Source: an uncultured Collinsella sp.
GTDB taxonomy: Bacteria; Actinomycetota; Coriobacteriia; Coriobacteriales; Coriobacteriaceae
DNA: 63,088 nucleotides
Reading direction: 5' to 3'
Assembly: GCA_934650975.1 (NCBI GenBank)
Contig: CAKUFW010000003.1
Location: 1 to 63,088 of the forward strand
Shown: one piece after another, positions 15,666-24,834 of the stretch
Position numbering within the stretch: position 1 is the first letter of the stretch
Layout of the letters: every line of letters starts with the position of its first letter
The notes under the pieces: model-generated
Databases searched by the model: none
The model's input: only the letters and a program-made list of their open reading frames with translations
Told to the model about the DNA's origin: nothing
Program-made: the position numbers and the translations under genes

Positions 15666-17967
15666 TGTTCGGCTCCTCGAATACGTCGTGCTCTATCTTC
15701 ACGGATGCCGACCAAAGCCCCGGCGCTTTGAGCGATTCGCTGAACGTCATCGCTCCGAAGGCGCGCTCGCCAGCGAGGCCGCGCCACCAGCCCTGCCATT
15801 GGCTCTTCATGGCGCGTCGGAAGGCGTCGTGGCCGTCGCGGCGGAAAAGGCACGAGGCGGATGTGGCAAGGTCGCACTCGTCGAGCGGGTACGACATCGG
15901 AAGCCCGCCGTTCTCCCCGCCGTCGGCGAAGTGGTAGCTCTTGTAGCTGCGCGCCGCAGACGTGGAGTAGCCCGCATCAAGCTCCATCTTGATGAGCGTT
16001 GACGCATCCTGCCCGAAATTGAGCGCCATGCAGCTCGCAAGCAGCTTCGCGTCGATCTCGGCATACGCAGACGTTCCGTTCGCGGCCGTGCCTGTTGCGC
16101 GGTACTTCATGTCCGCATTGAGCGGCGGAACGCGGTCGATCGTCTCCTGGGCATCGAGCAGGCCGCTTGCCAGCGTGCTTGAATCATCGTCGTAGATTCG
16201 CTCGACGATGAAGCTCTCGCACTTCGATGCGCTGCCAAGCACAAGCTCGTGGCCATCGCACGTGATCGTTCCCAACATGGGAAGCTCGTTGTTGGCCTCG
16301 TCGTAGGTCATCGGGCCGATAAGCGTCGTTTCCTCGACGTTGTAGGCTGAAACGCCGTTCTCGACCTTCACGTGGCATGTAAGGTCGTCGCCGTAGGAAA
16401 CGGTGACCACCGGCGTCGCAGGTTCCGCCCAATGCGTCCTGAATCGGCGCGTGGCGGTTTTCGACAACCCGGAGCCGCCGACGACCACAAGCGTGAGCAT
16501 GTAGTCGATGCCGTTTTTGATGGCCGCGTAGCTGCCGAACTGCACGGGCTGCAAGCTCGTGACGTCTGCGGTGGCGACAACTGCGCCGCCGACCTCGGCA
16601 AGGGAAAGCGTTGCCTGGGCGATGCCCGTCTCGTCGGACGCGGCCACGCTTACGGTGAGCGGAACCTGGTCGATCAGGATGCCATCGGTGGCGGGCGATG
16701 CCACCCAGCACTGCGGGTAGTCGGCGACGACGATCGCCACATATCCAGACCATGCGCCCCAATCGGCATGGAGGCCCTTGGTGCGCACGCGCGCCTTCCA
16801 GTTGCCTTTCGCGAGCGCCACGGATGCGCTTTTGGCGGTCGTGTACGACTTGGTGATCGTCTCTGGGCCGCTGAACTCGATCTGCGCGGCGGTCTGTGCC
16901 GAGCCGTCCTGATGGTTGGGCACCCATGCCACGCTTGCCGCTGTTCCGGTCGGCACGACGGAGCTTGCGGTCACCTTCGGGGCGAGCGGCGGCGTGATCG
17001 TCGTGACGGAGTTCGATTTGACCCACGAGGAGGCAAGGCTTCCGCGCTTGGCCCTGACCCTGTATACGACCGTTCCCGCAGGAGCGGCCTTGTCGTGCAG
17101 GTCGAGCCAAGCGGGGTCTTCACCCTCGGTGCTGGCCGTTATGGACGACCATGTGCTGCCGCCGTCCGTCGAGCGCTGGATGTCCCATGCGGCTGCATAT
17201 GTCCAAGCACCGTAGACGCGAAGCGTTACTTCGGTGGCGCCCGCCTTAACGGCCTCCACGCGCGATGGCGCGGAGGGCGTGGTGTAGGCGGTTCCGCAGG
17301 ACACGTGCGTGGAATTGCCGCCAGGGCCGTGGGCGCAAAGGCGGTACTCGTATTTATGGCCCGGCTTCGTGGAGTTGTCGGTGTAGTTGGTCACGTCCCA
17401 CGACACGTCGGCGATATTGACCCATGAGCCGTCGTCGGTGCATCGATCGACGTACACGCCAGCCCAAGGGTATGCGTCGTCCATGCCCGTGTAATCGACG
17501 TCCCACGTGATCTTGTGCGAGGTGTCGGAAACGCGAGCAAGCTTCGGATTCCTGGGCGGATGCGGCTGCGAGTACCCGCGCTGGGGAATCCAAGCGTACT
17601 CCGTTGCCCAGGCGTCGCCGCCGGCGCTGCCGTAGTAGTTGTTGTACGTCTTGCCGTAGACGTGGATCTGCACGGAGCAGTTCCAGCCGCTGGCCCCGCG
17701 CCCGACGTCCACGGTGAAGGTCACGGCGTCGCGCGTGGCCCAATTCCCGTAGTTGTTGAGCAGCACGTCGCGCGACCTGTAGGTGATGCCGTTCACGATC
17801 ACGTCGTAGTGCGTGCCGTACTGCGCGGCGTACTTGTCTTCGAGCGCGGCGGTGACTGTGATGCGCGAGGTGGTGTCATTGACGGTGTTCACCGCATCGA
17901 CCGAGATGTAGCCGCAATACCAGCGGTTGAGCCCCGCGATCTGGATCTCTCTTGTATAGGTTCCCAC
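15658..17967 (-). CDS. Large minor tail protein with fibronectin-III-like modules
   Basis: 769 residues. After an N-terminal beta-rich part (1-135) come modules with the fibronectin type III look: PPRNPKLARVSDTSHKITWDV, then PSAPSRVEAVKAGATEVTLRV and PLAPKVTASSV. The C-terminal 200 residues form another domain. FnIII-like repeats in phage tail proteins are thought to bind surface sugars. The start is GTG at 17967 with GAGGAGG upstream. Follows the tape measure gene. Confidence 0.75.
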   Translation of the reverse strand: MGTYTREIQIAGLNRWYCGYISVDAVNTVNDTTSRITVTAALEDKYAAQYGTHYDVIVNGITYRSRDVLLNNYGNWATRDAVTFTVDVGRGASGWNCSVQIHVYGKTYNNYYGSAGGDAWATEYAWIPQRGYSQPHPPRNPKLARVSDTSHKITWDVDYTGMDDAYPWAGVYVDRCTDDGSWVNIADVSWDVTNYTDNSTKPGHKYEYRLCAHGPGGNSTHVSCGTAYTTPSAPSRVEAVKAGATEVTLRVYGAWTYAAAWDIQRSTDGGSTWSSITASTEGEDPAWLDLHDKAAPAGTVVYRVRAKRGSLASSWVKSNSVTTITPPLAPKVTASSVVPTGTAASVAWVPNHQDGSAQTAAQIEFSGPETITKSYTTAKSASVALAKGNWKARVRTKGLHADWGAWSGYVAIVVADYPQCWVASPATDGILIDQVPLTVSVAASDETGIAQATLSLAEVGGAVVATADVTSLQPVQFGSYAAIKNGIDYMLTLVVVGGSGLSKTATRRFRTHWAEPATPVVTVSYGDDLTCHVKVENGVSAYNVEETTLIGPMTYDEANNELPMLGTITCDGHELVLGSASKCESFIVERIYDDDSSTLASGLLDAQETIDRVPPLNADMKYRATGTAANGTSAYAEIDAKLLASCMALNFGQDASTLIKMELDAGYSTSAARSYKSYHFADGGENGGLPMSYPLDECDLATSASCLFRRDGHDAFRRAMKSQWQGWWRGLAGERAFGAMTFSESLKAPGLWSASVKIEHDVFEEPNNA

Positions 17968-17969
17968 GT

Positions 17970-20567
17970 CTACCTCCTCGCCGTGGAAGAGCGGCGTGCG
18001 GCGGATACCAGCACGTCGATGGCGTTAGCCACCGCGATGTCTGCGTCTGCCGTGTTGCCGTCGATGGTCATGTAATAGGTGTCGCCGCCGGCCACCGCTC
18101 CGACTGCGGCTGCGGCTCCGGTCTCGTAGGTGACATCAGGCCCGCCGAACGACATGCTCAGCTCGTCGGCGAAGCCCGAAACGGTGTCCTTCACGCCCTC
18201 GAAGCGCTTCTTGAGGCCCGTTTCGAGCGACTGCATGATCCAGCCGCCGTTGGGGATCAGGAGCCTCAAGTCCTTGCGCTTCGGGCCTTTCAGGCTCGCG
18301 ATCGTTCCGGCGATGCCGGACACGAAGTCGTAGACGCCGCCGATGGTCGACTTGATGCCGTTGAGCAGGCCACTCACGATGGAGCTGCCGGCGCTGTAGA
18401 GCAGTGAGCCGAGGTTGCCGAGTGCGCCGACGATGCGCCCGGGGATCGAGGAAACGAAGCTCACCACGGAGTTGATGCCGCTCGAAACGCCGTTGGTGAT
18501 CCCGCTCCAAGCGTTGTTGAGGATGCTCTGCACGGTGCTCCATGCCGAGTTCCAAAGGCCCTGCACGGTCGAGAGGCCGCTTGAGATGAACGACTTGACG
18601 TTGTTTATGCCGCCCTGCACGACGGACTTGATCGTGTTCCAGAGGTTCGCCACCCAATCGCCGATCGCCGACCAGATGGAATCCCAGACGCTTTGGATCA
18701 GCGCAAGGCCGTTCGTGATGACCGCCTGGATGAACACGACACCGCCGTTGACGATGTTCTCGATGATGATCCATACGCTCGAAGCGAGCGCCTGGATGCC
18801 GTTCCACACGCTGCCCCAGTCCTGGTTGATGATGCCGAGGACGATCGTCACGATTGCCTGGATGGCGTTCATCGCCGCCGTGACGATTGCAGAGATGTAC
18901 GGCCAGACGGCATCGATAACGGCCTGGATGGCGGCCATGGTTGAGCTGAAGATCTCGACCATGACGGGCAGAACCGTGCTGATTATCGTCTGGATCACCG
19001 TCAGAACGCCTGTGATGACCTCTTGGATAACGGGCATGTTGGCCGTTATGATGTCGGTAACCTGCTGGATAATCGGGCAGAGCGTCGTCGTTATCACGAG
19101 CGCGATCTGGCCCACCGCGTCGATGATCGTGCTGATGATCGGCACGAGTCCCGAAACAATGGTGGCGATCACAGGGGCCACCGCAGCCACCAGGCCGCCA
19201 AGTGCGAGCGCGAAGCTGTTCACAACGATAACGGCGGCGGCAAAGAGACCTTGGAGCGGTTCGGCAAGCCCGGTGAGCGACTGGAACGCGGGGGCAAGCG
19301 ATGACGCGATGCTGGATGCTATGCCGATGATTTGGTTTCGGAACGCCTCGTTGGTGGCCATGCTGTAAGCGAAGATCGCCGCAAATGCAGTGATAGCGGC
19401 AACGGCAACGGCGGCAGGTGCGCTCAGCGCCGCAAAGCCTGTGGCAACACCCTTAATTGCAGGAATGATCCCGCCCGTGAGCGAGTTCGCCAAAGCGCCG
19501 AGAACGGGGATCTGGCCGATAAGCCCGCCGAGGGATACGGCAGCGAGCGCCGCAAGAGCAGCAGCGGCAACTTGTCCGCCCGTGCCGAGTTGCGACAAGT
19601 CTACGCCCTTGATCTTCTCGGCCAGCCCGTCGAGGAACGTGCAAAGCTTCTCGACTGCTCCGCCGGTGCGCGTGAGGTTGCCCTGGGCATCGTAGGTGAC
19701 GCCCAGGAATTCGCCGAAAGCCGTGGAAAGCGGCTTGAGGGCCGCGCGGCACGAGTTGAGAACCCCGCGGATGGAGTTGAACACGGGGATGGCGGAGTCC
19801 TTGAGCGGGGTCATCCAGTCCTGGCCGATCTTGGAAAGCGCCGCCTTCATGTTCGCCATGGAGCCGGTGAACGACTCGTTGGCTGCTTTTGCGGAATCGC
19901 CGAAAGACGCGTACATGGCGTCGGAGAACGTCTGGAAGTCGATCTTGCCGGCTGTGACCATGGCGGAGACCTCGTCGGAGGACTTGCCGAGATAGGTGGA
20001 CAGCACGGAGATCGCGTTGATGCCTCGATCGGTGAACTGGGCCACCTGCTCGCCCGAGAGCTTGCCGTTGGCGGCAACCTTTGCCCAGATCGACGAGAGG
20101 TCGCCGAGGTCTTGAGAGAACGTTGCGGCTGTGCCGACGCAGCCGTTGAGGGCCTTTTCCATGTCGGAGCCTGCCGCGACGCCGGAAGCCGCCAGCTGCG
20201 CCGCAGCCGTCGCTGCTGTGTCGAAGCCGAAGGCGGTGCCGTCTACGGAATCTTGGATCGTCTGGTAGAAGTCGCCCCATTCGAGCTTCATGCCCTTGAA
20301 CATGGCCTGCGCCTTCTCGATGTTGAGAGCGCGGCTCATGCCGCCGGTCGCGGCTAGCGTTGTGACGCCTGCGGTCACCGTGCCGATCGCGGTGGCGATG
20401 GACTTTCCGACGCTGCCGAAGCTTGTAGCGAAGAAGCCCGCCACCTGCGAGCCTACGGACTTGGCGGTGTCCTTGAGGCCGCTCAATTTGGATGCGGACT
20501 TGTCGAGGCCGCCGTCCATGTTGGAGCCGTCGTAGGTTCCCTTTGCGGATAGAACGTAATCAGCCAT
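17970..20567 (-). CDS. Tail tape measure protein
   Basis: Sets tail length and is threaded out on DNA ejection. 865 residues starting MADYVLSAKGTYDGSNMDG. The early part includes ALSKIGQDWMTPLKDSAIPVF, typical of tape-measure N-terminal regions. The middle has several hydrophobic stretches (for example VAAAALAALAAVSLGGLIGQ and AAVIVVNSFALALGGLVAAV) and long helices with IQAVIDAVWP-type repeats. ATG 20567 is chosen over an upstream GTG. It follows the frameshifted tail chaperone gene, the normal arrangement. Confidence 0.92.
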   Translation of the reverse strand: MADYVLSAKGTYDGSNMDGGLDKSASKLSGLKDTAKSVGSQVAGFFATSFGSVGKSIATAIGTVTAGVTTLAATGGMSRALNIEKAQAMFKGMKLEWGDFYQTIQDSVDGTAFGFDTAATAAAQLAASGVAAGSDMEKALNGCVGTAATFSQDLGDLSSIWAKVAANGKLSGEQVAQFTDRGINAISVLSTYLGKSSDEVSAMVTAGKIDFQTFSDAMYASFGDSAKAANESFTGSMANMKAALSKIGQDWMTPLKDSAIPVFNSIRGVLNSCRAALKPLSTAFGEFLGVTYDAQGNLTRTGGAVEKLCTFLDGLAEKIKGVDLSQLGTGGQVAAAALAALAAVSLGGLIGQIPVLGALANSLTGGIIPAIKGVATGFAALSAPAAVAVAAITAFAAIFAYSMATNEAFRNQIIGIASSIASSLAPAFQSLTGLAEPLQGLFAAAVIVVNSFALALGGLVAAVAPVIATIVSGLVPIISTIIDAVGQIALVITTTLCPIIQQVTDIITANMPVIQEVITGVLTVIQTIISTVLPVMVEIFSSTMAAIQAVIDAVWPYISAIVTAAMNAIQAIVTIVLGIINQDWGSVWNGIQALASSVWIIIENIVNGGVVFIQAVITNGLALIQSVWDSIWSAIGDWVANLWNTIKSVVQGGINNVKSFISSGLSTVQGLWNSAWSTVQSILNNAWSGITNGVSSGINSVVSFVSSIPGRIVGALGNLGSLLYSAGSSIVSGLLNGIKSTIGGVYDFVSGIAGTIASLKGPKRKDLRLLIPNGGWIMQSLETGLKKRFEGVKDTVSGFADELSMSFGGPDVTYETGAAAAVGAVAGGDTYYMTIDGNTADADIAVANAIDVLVSAARRSSTARR

Positions 20568-21407
20568 TCGGTTTCGCACCTCCCCATGGCGTCCAAGGCG
20601 GGTTCTTGCGGTATTGCTCCTTCAGAGCGTCGATCTCGGCGTGGGTGAAGTCCGTCTCGCGGAACTCGCCGTTGCGCTTCTGCCAGAGCTTGTAGGTCTT
20701 CTTGGAAAGGCAGTTGGCTACGGCGACCTGAACCGCATCCTTGAGCAGGTTGGAGTCGCGAACCGTCGCGGTCTCAAGCTCCTTGCGCACGAACATGAGC
20801 TGGACGGGCGTGTGCTGGGCGTACTGCTCGTAGTCCCAGCCGAGACGCGCGGCGAAGAACGCGAAATCGGCCTCCCTGTGGAACAGGGCGGCGTCTTCGG
20901 CATCCTCGCCGCGCTTTTGAACGGTCTTGAAGTACTCGAAGCCCGTTAGGCGAGTGAGAGCGCGTTCTGTGCGCCCATGAATAAAAAAGCGCAGTCGCGC
21001 TGAAGGGCCAGCATCACGGCCTGGTACACGGCGGGGTAGCCGTTGGCCTCGATCAGCTTGTTAACAATCTCCTCGCCCTTGTTCGGGATGAAGTAGCCGC
21101 CGCCCACGAGCTTCAGACCGTAGCCGGCAATGGCGGAAAGCTCCTTGAACGTGAACATGCCGTCGTTCTTGTAGAAAGAGGCGATGATGGGCGTGTGGCG
21201 CTCCTCGTAGAGGTCGATGCGCTTTCGCGTGAAGGCGATCTCGCACTCGCGCCCCTTGACGGTGAACGTTGCGCGCTCCATCTCTTCGATGTCCTGCTCA
21301 AGCTCTCCCTTGAACTCCTCCTTGACGGAATCTTCGAGGGCGTCTTCCAGCTCCTCGTCGGACTCGTTGCCCTCGATGAACTCGTCGAAATCCTTCTCTT
21401 CTGCCAT
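20560..21407 (-). CDS. Tail assembly chaperone, -1 frameshift product (G-T like)
   Basis: Two overlapping frames. The short protein (21407 to stop at 20946) has 153 residues, begins MAEEKDFDEF and ends ALSLA. A slippery heptamer, T TTT TTA, lies in frame at 20988-20982. A -1 shift there joins its first 142 codons to an open frame running to 20560, giving about 282 residues ending GGAKPNG. The arrangement matches lambda gpG/gpGT and equivalents before tape-measure genes, which recruit tail tube subunits to the tape measure. The second frame has no convincing start of its own before 20796. Confidence 0.88.
20946..21407 (-). CDS. Tail assembly chaperone, short (unshifted) form
   Basis: 153 residues with an acidic N-terminus (FDEFIEGNESDEELEDALED) and a helical rest, including RKRIDLYEERHTPIIASFYK. 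AAGGAGCACACGA precedes ATG 21407; the longer open frame upstream overlaps the tail tube gene and is not coding. This form is made by most ribosomes, and a minority shift at TTTTTTA to make the extended form. Confidence 0.85.
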   Translation of the reverse strand: MAEEKDFDEFIEGNESDEELEDALEDSVKEEFKGELEQDIEEMERATFTVKGRECEIAFTRKRIDLYEERHTPIIASFYKNDGMFTFKELSAIAGYGLKLVGGGYFIPNKGEEIVNKLIEANGYPAVYQAVMLALQRDCAFLFMGAQNALSLA

Positions 21408-21418
21408 TCGTGTGCTCC

Positions 21419-21958
21419 TTAGTCGTTGGTGACGGTCACGGTCGCTGCGGTGATCTGGTCTTCGGTCGCGGTCTCGTAGAGCCACGGCTTGCCGGAGCCT
21501 TGGAACTCCATGGAATAGGTGGTGTTGTCGTCGTTCGGCGCCTCGAAGGTGTCGGAGGTGACAATCGCCAGGCCCATGCGCAGGGGGACGTACTTGGTGT
21601 TCGCGGTTGAGCGGATGCGCTTGCAGATCTTCAGGCAGAGGTAGGTGCCGTCGGCGAGCGCCTTGGCGACCATCTTCGTGGCCTCGTCGTCGGGCGAGTA
21701 GAGGCCGTCGATGGACGCGTCCCAGTCCTTGTTGCTGGCGAAGCGCAGCTTCCAACCGCCGATGGCGTCGTCTTTGGTGGCCGCCTCGGTGGTGTCCTGG
21801 TTGAGGTTGAAGGAAAGCCCCTGCTGTCCCGCCACGGCCAGAAGGTTCGCGCCCGTGCTGTCTGTCACGAGCGCCACGATGTCGTTGCCGTTGAGCGCCT
21901 TTGCGGTGGCGGAGTCGAAGTCGCACCCAACGAGCTTGTTGTCGGTAACGGAAGCCAT
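21419..21958 (-). CDS. Major tail tube protein
   Basis: 179 residues; polymerises into the tail tube. The pattern (MASVTDNKLVGCDFDSATAK, an FNLNQDTTEAATKDDAIGGW core and a C-terminal beta region) fits the TP901-1-like major tail protein group. KDDAIGGWKLRFASNKDWDAS is close to the typical signature of these tubes. Sits directly before the chaperones, as expected. Confidence 0.88.
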   Translation of the reverse strand: MASVTDNKLVGCDFDSATAKALNGNDIVALVTDSTGANLLAVAGQQGLSFNLNQDTTEAATKDDAIGGWKLRFASNKDWDASIDGLYSPDDEATKMVAKALADGTYLCLKICKRIRSTANTKYVPLRMGLAIVTSDTFEAPNDDNTTYSMEFQGSGKPWLYETATEDQITAATVTVTND

Positions 21959-21974
21959 TGCGGCCCCTTTCTCG

Positions 21975-22394
21975 TTATTTGACGCGGAGGCCGTAGCAAA
22001 CGCGGAAGGTTACCCCCACGATCGCGTGCCCCTCGTCGGTTTCGTCTTTCTTGAGCGTCTGCACGCCGTCGAAGGTCGTGCGGTATAGGGAGAACGGTTC
22101 GGGCAGCTCGAACCCATCCGCAAGCGCCTGCTCAAGGCGCTGGATCATGCCGAGAACCTTTGCGTTGCTGTACGGGCGCACAGGCTCGCTTATGCAGTGA
22201 ACCCATACGCTGATCGCGTCGATGTACATGGTCTTGGTGTTCTCTGGCTGCGTGTTCTGAAGCTCCACGCTGTATAGCGGAGAAGCCCTGTTTTCGGGGC
22301 TGTCGTAGCATTTCGTGCCGGTGCCCTGCTCGATCGCGTCAATGAGGCAACCGAGAAACACGGCCAGGCTTAGGCGCTGCACTGCTCGCGGCAT
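21975..22394 (-). CDS. Putative tail terminator or tail completion protein
   Basis: 139 residues. Order (after the HK97 gp10-like gene, before the tail tube) and size fit a tail terminator. Visible features are NTKTMYIDAISVWVHCISEPVRPYSNAKVLGMIQRLEQAL, with the remainder beta-rich. The family is not certain. AAGGAGG lies 4 nt before the ATG. Confidence 0.65.
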   Translation of the reverse strand: MPRAVQRLSLAVFLGCLIDAIEQGTGTKCYDSPENRASPLYSVELQNTQPENTKTMYIDAISVWVHCISEPVRPYSNAKVLGMIQRLEQALADGFELPEPFSLYRTTFDGVQTLKKDETDEGHAIVGVTFRVCYGLRVK

Positions 22395-22403
22395 CGTTCC
22401 TCC

Positions 22404-22769
22404 TTAGAGCTTCTTCAGCTGGTCGATCAGGTCTTGCTTGAAAATCGGGCGCTGCGTGTCCACGTTCCGCTTGAGGAACCGCTGGCCCTGCACGTAACCG
22501 CCGTTCACGGTTCGGTGGCCGTACTCGACGTGCGGCGCATAGCTCTTCGTGTAGCCAACGGTGTCTCCCGAGTGGCCCAGCGACATGCGCAGCTCGCCGT
22601 GCGGCCCGCCCGGCCTGGTCTTCTCGGTCGATACGGGCGTTCCGCCGTCGGCTTTGCCACGGTTGAAGATCTGGGCCATGTTCTTCGTGATGACCGCATC
22701 GAAGCGCACGGAGGAAAGCCGCTTCAGCTTTCCCGCGAGGTCGTTCACGTCTTGGATCACAAAACCCAT
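22404..22769 (-). CDS. HK97 gp10-like head-tail joining protein
   Basis: 121 residues beginning MGFVIQDVNDLAGKLKRL. The family pattern is visible: an N-terminal helical stretch, then TRPGGPHGELRMSLG, YAPHVEYGHRTVNGGYVQGQRFLK and a final helix. The start 22769 lies inside the end of the preceding gene (13-nt overlap); the longer frame is not coding. Acts at the neck between head and tail. Confidence 0.82.
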   Translation of the reverse strand: MGFVIQDVNDLAGKLKRLSSVRFDAVITKNMAQIFNRGKADGGTPVSTEKTRPGGPHGELRMSLGHSGDTVGYTKSYAPHVEYGHRTVNGGYVQGQRFLKRNVDTQRPIFKQDLIDQLKKL

Positions 22770-23071
22770 GGCTTGAACCCCTTCACGGTGAGGACGGTCG
22801 TATCGCCGTCCGCTGATACGTTCGCCAGCTCGTAGGCGTGGCCCTTCACCTCGACCGCGCACATTCCGCCGAAGTCTGCTGCGGGCCTCTTGGTGAGCAG
22901 CGAGCGGGTAACGCCGTCGTAGGCGTTGCCCGCGTTGTCTGCCTTGACCTTGTGCCACGGGCCTACGCGAACGAAGAAGTCGAAGGCGGACACCTCGGAG
23001 CACACGGGGTTGTGCAGCTCGTCGGTGCCCGTTTGCTCGCGCTTGATCGCAGCCGCCCTGTACCACCTCAT
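22757..23071 (-). CDS. Head-tail adaptor or stopper protein
   Basis: 104 residues, MRWYRAAAIKREQTGTDELHNPV onward, beta-rich, with the look of SPP1 gp16-like neck stoppers. ATG 23071 overlaps the upstream stop (ATGA). Position between the gp6-like connector and gp10-like protein supports a neck role. Confidence 0.72.
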   Translation of the reverse strand: MRWYRAAAIKREQTGTDELHNPVCSEVSAFDFFVRVGPWHKVKADNAGNAYDGVTRSLLTKRPAADFGGMCAVEVKGHAYELANVSADGDTTVLTVKGFKPWVL

Positions 23072-23412
23072 CGCCGCGCCCCCATGAACTTGATGCCCTT
23101 GGGATGGCACGCATCGCGCAGGGCCTCGATGTCGGCGGAATAGGCGGACAGCACGTCGTCAACGAAGGAGTTCGACATGCTGCCGCCGTCCGATGCAGAT
23201 TCGGAGGTGCTGCCCTCGTAGCCGCGCAGGCGCAGGGCCTTGATCGCCGCATCCACGGCGATCGACTCGGCGAGGCGCGGCAGCTCGGCCACCTTGAGAC
23301 GGATGCACAGGCGGTCTGATACCGTCGCGATCATCTCCTCGATAACGGCGTCTGCCGGCACTGCCTCGTCTTCCAGGTAACGCGCCTTTACGCGGTCTGC
23401 GAGGGATGCCAT
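23068..23412 (-). CDS. gp6-like head-tail connector
   Basis: 114 residues, mostly helical: MASLADRVKARYLEDEAVPADAV, then LPRLAESIAVDAAIKALRLRGYEGSTSES. This pattern is common in the HK97 gp6/SPP1 gp15 connectors that attach below the portal. Directly follows the capsid gene with a 2-nt gap and overlaps the next gene by 4 nt. Confidence 0.78.
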   Translation of the reverse strand: MASLADRVKARYLEDEAVPADAVIEEMIATVSDRLCIRLKVAELPRLAESIAVDAAIKALRLRGYEGSTSESASDGGSMSNSFVDDVLSAYSADIEALRDACHPKGIKFMGARR

Positions 23413-23414
23413 GG

Positions 23415-24503
23415 CTAGCCCTCTACCGGGCGATCGCCATTTTCGAGCGCCTGCTCGGAGGTCGTGTCGATGGTGGCGATGATGTGGCCGTAGACGTTGG
23501 GAAGCACGGGGATGAACAGGCCGGAGGCCTTAGTCCACGTGGCAACCGGGTCTTGGGTGTCCCAGCGAACGCAGGTGACGTACTGCTCCTGGCGCTTCTC
23601 GTCGAACGCGCCGCCCTGCTCAAGCTCCTCGGGGGTTACGCCCCAAAGGCCGGTGCCAACGGAGCCGTCGTAACCGACGGAGCACATGACGAACTTGTCC
23701 TCGGGGAAGAAGCGGCCCTGGGTAACCTTCATGGAGTCGGCGGCGGTGTCGATCACGCCGTAGCGCTCCTCGTCGATGTTCAGCGTGAGGCCGTTGAACT
23801 GCTGCGCGAGCAGGTTGTTGACCTGCGCGAGGCTCGGCAGGATGCCGGCACCGTTGATGCCGAAGATCGCCTTCTGCACGGCTGCGTTGCGCTGGATAAG
23901 GGAGAACACCTTCTTGGAGGTGATTGCGACGGTGGGGGTCTGGCCCTTGCCGTTGGCGATGGTCACCCACTTGTCGATGTCGCCGATGATGTCGGCGTCG
24001 GCGACGGCCCACTTGGTGGCTACCTTCTGGTCGCTGGGGACGCCGAAATCGACCTCCATCGAGACGTTGTTCTCGTTGATGGTCATCTTGCCCGTGGAAA
24101 GGGCCTCCATCTTGGCCTTCTCGACGCGGGCGACGACGGACTCTGCCATGCGGGCAACGTCGTCGAAGCAGTAGCGGCGCACGGAGTCCATCTGCATGTC
24201 GAGGCCGCGCGTGACGAGGCGCAGGCGCTCGGTGAGGTTAATCTTCTCCTTGATGAGCAGCTGCTCGGTGACGACGCGCTCGAACGGAACGCGGGAGGCG
24301 ATGTGCGCCTCGGTGTCGAAGCCGTGGATCATTGCCACGGTGGGAAGGTTGCCGTTCTCCACGATGCGGGAGTACTCGGCCTCGATGTACTGGGTCTTTT
24401 GATCCGGGAACAGTCGGGAGCCGAGGTAGTTTCGCTGGACGTTGAAGCCCTGCGAGAAGTCGAGCATGTCGCGCTCGGTGATGAGCTCGGAAATGGGACG
24501 CAT
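23415..24503 (-). CDS. Major capsid protein, lambda gpE-like
   Basis: 362 residues. MRPISELITERDMLDFSQGF, the long alpha/beta core with RLRLVTRGLDMQMDSVRRYCFDDV, and EERYGVIDTAADSM are consistent with the phage capsid E family. It forms the T-number shell stabilised by a decoration protein, whose gene precedes it as in lambda. AAAGGAG lies upstream of the ATG. Confidence 0.88.
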   Translation of the reverse strand: MRPISELITERDMLDFSQGFNVQRNYLGSRLFPDQKTQYIEAEYSRIVENGNLPTVAMIHGFDTEAHIASRVPFERVVTEQLLIKEKINLTERLRLVTRGLDMQMDSVRRYCFDDVARMAESVVARVEKAKMEALSTGKMTINENNVSMEVDFGVPSDQKVATKWAVADADIIGDIDKWVTIANGKGQTPTVAITSKKVFSLIQRNAAVQKAIFGINGAGILPSLAQVNNLLAQQFNGLTLNIDEERYGVIDTAADSMKVTQGRFFPEDKFVMCSVGYDGSVGTGLWGVTPEELEQGGAFDEKRQEQYVTCVRWDTQDPVATWTKASGLFIPVLPNVYGHIIATIDTTSEQALENGDRPVEG

Positions 24504-24519
24504 CTAAGCTGCTCCTTTC

Positions 24520-24834
24520 TTACACGAGGTAGAGGCCTGCGGCGGCGAAGTCCGCCTTCTTGGCCTTGGCCTCGGTGGATACCTTGTCGGCCTTGAGTCG
24601 GCCCTGGAAGATCACGGCGACGGGGCACTTGTCGGTGTCCGTCATGTCGTAGTCCTCAAGGAACACGCCGAACTCGTCGGTGCCGGTGAACAGCGCACCG
24701 GCCTTGATGATCTTGCGACCGTCTACCTCCTTGGCCATGGCCTGGGTAGCGGTTCGCGTCTTGGTGACGATGCCCACCTCGGAATCGAGGATGCTTTCGG
24801 ACTCGCCGTAGGTGAACGCCTTATTGAGCGCCAT
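24520..24834 (-). CDS. Head decoration protein
   Basis: 104 residues, beta-rich: FTYGESESILDSEVGIVTKTRT, VDGRKIIKAGALFTGTDEFGVFLEDYDMTD. The phrase KAGALF is usual in lambda gpD-like or related decoration proteins found beside gpE-type capsid genes. It overlaps the scaffold gene end by 14 nt. Confidence 0.75.
   Translation of the reverse strand: MALNKAFTYGESESILDSEVGIVTKTRTATQAMAKEVDGRKIIKAGALFTGTDEFGVFLEDYDMTDTDKCPVAVIFQGRLKADKVSTEAKAKKADFAAAGLYLV

Noticed and set aside
20560..20796. A separate 78-residue gene before the tape measure
   Set aside because: The frame is open far upstream and joins the chaperone frame exactly at a slippery heptamer, so it is the frameshift extension.
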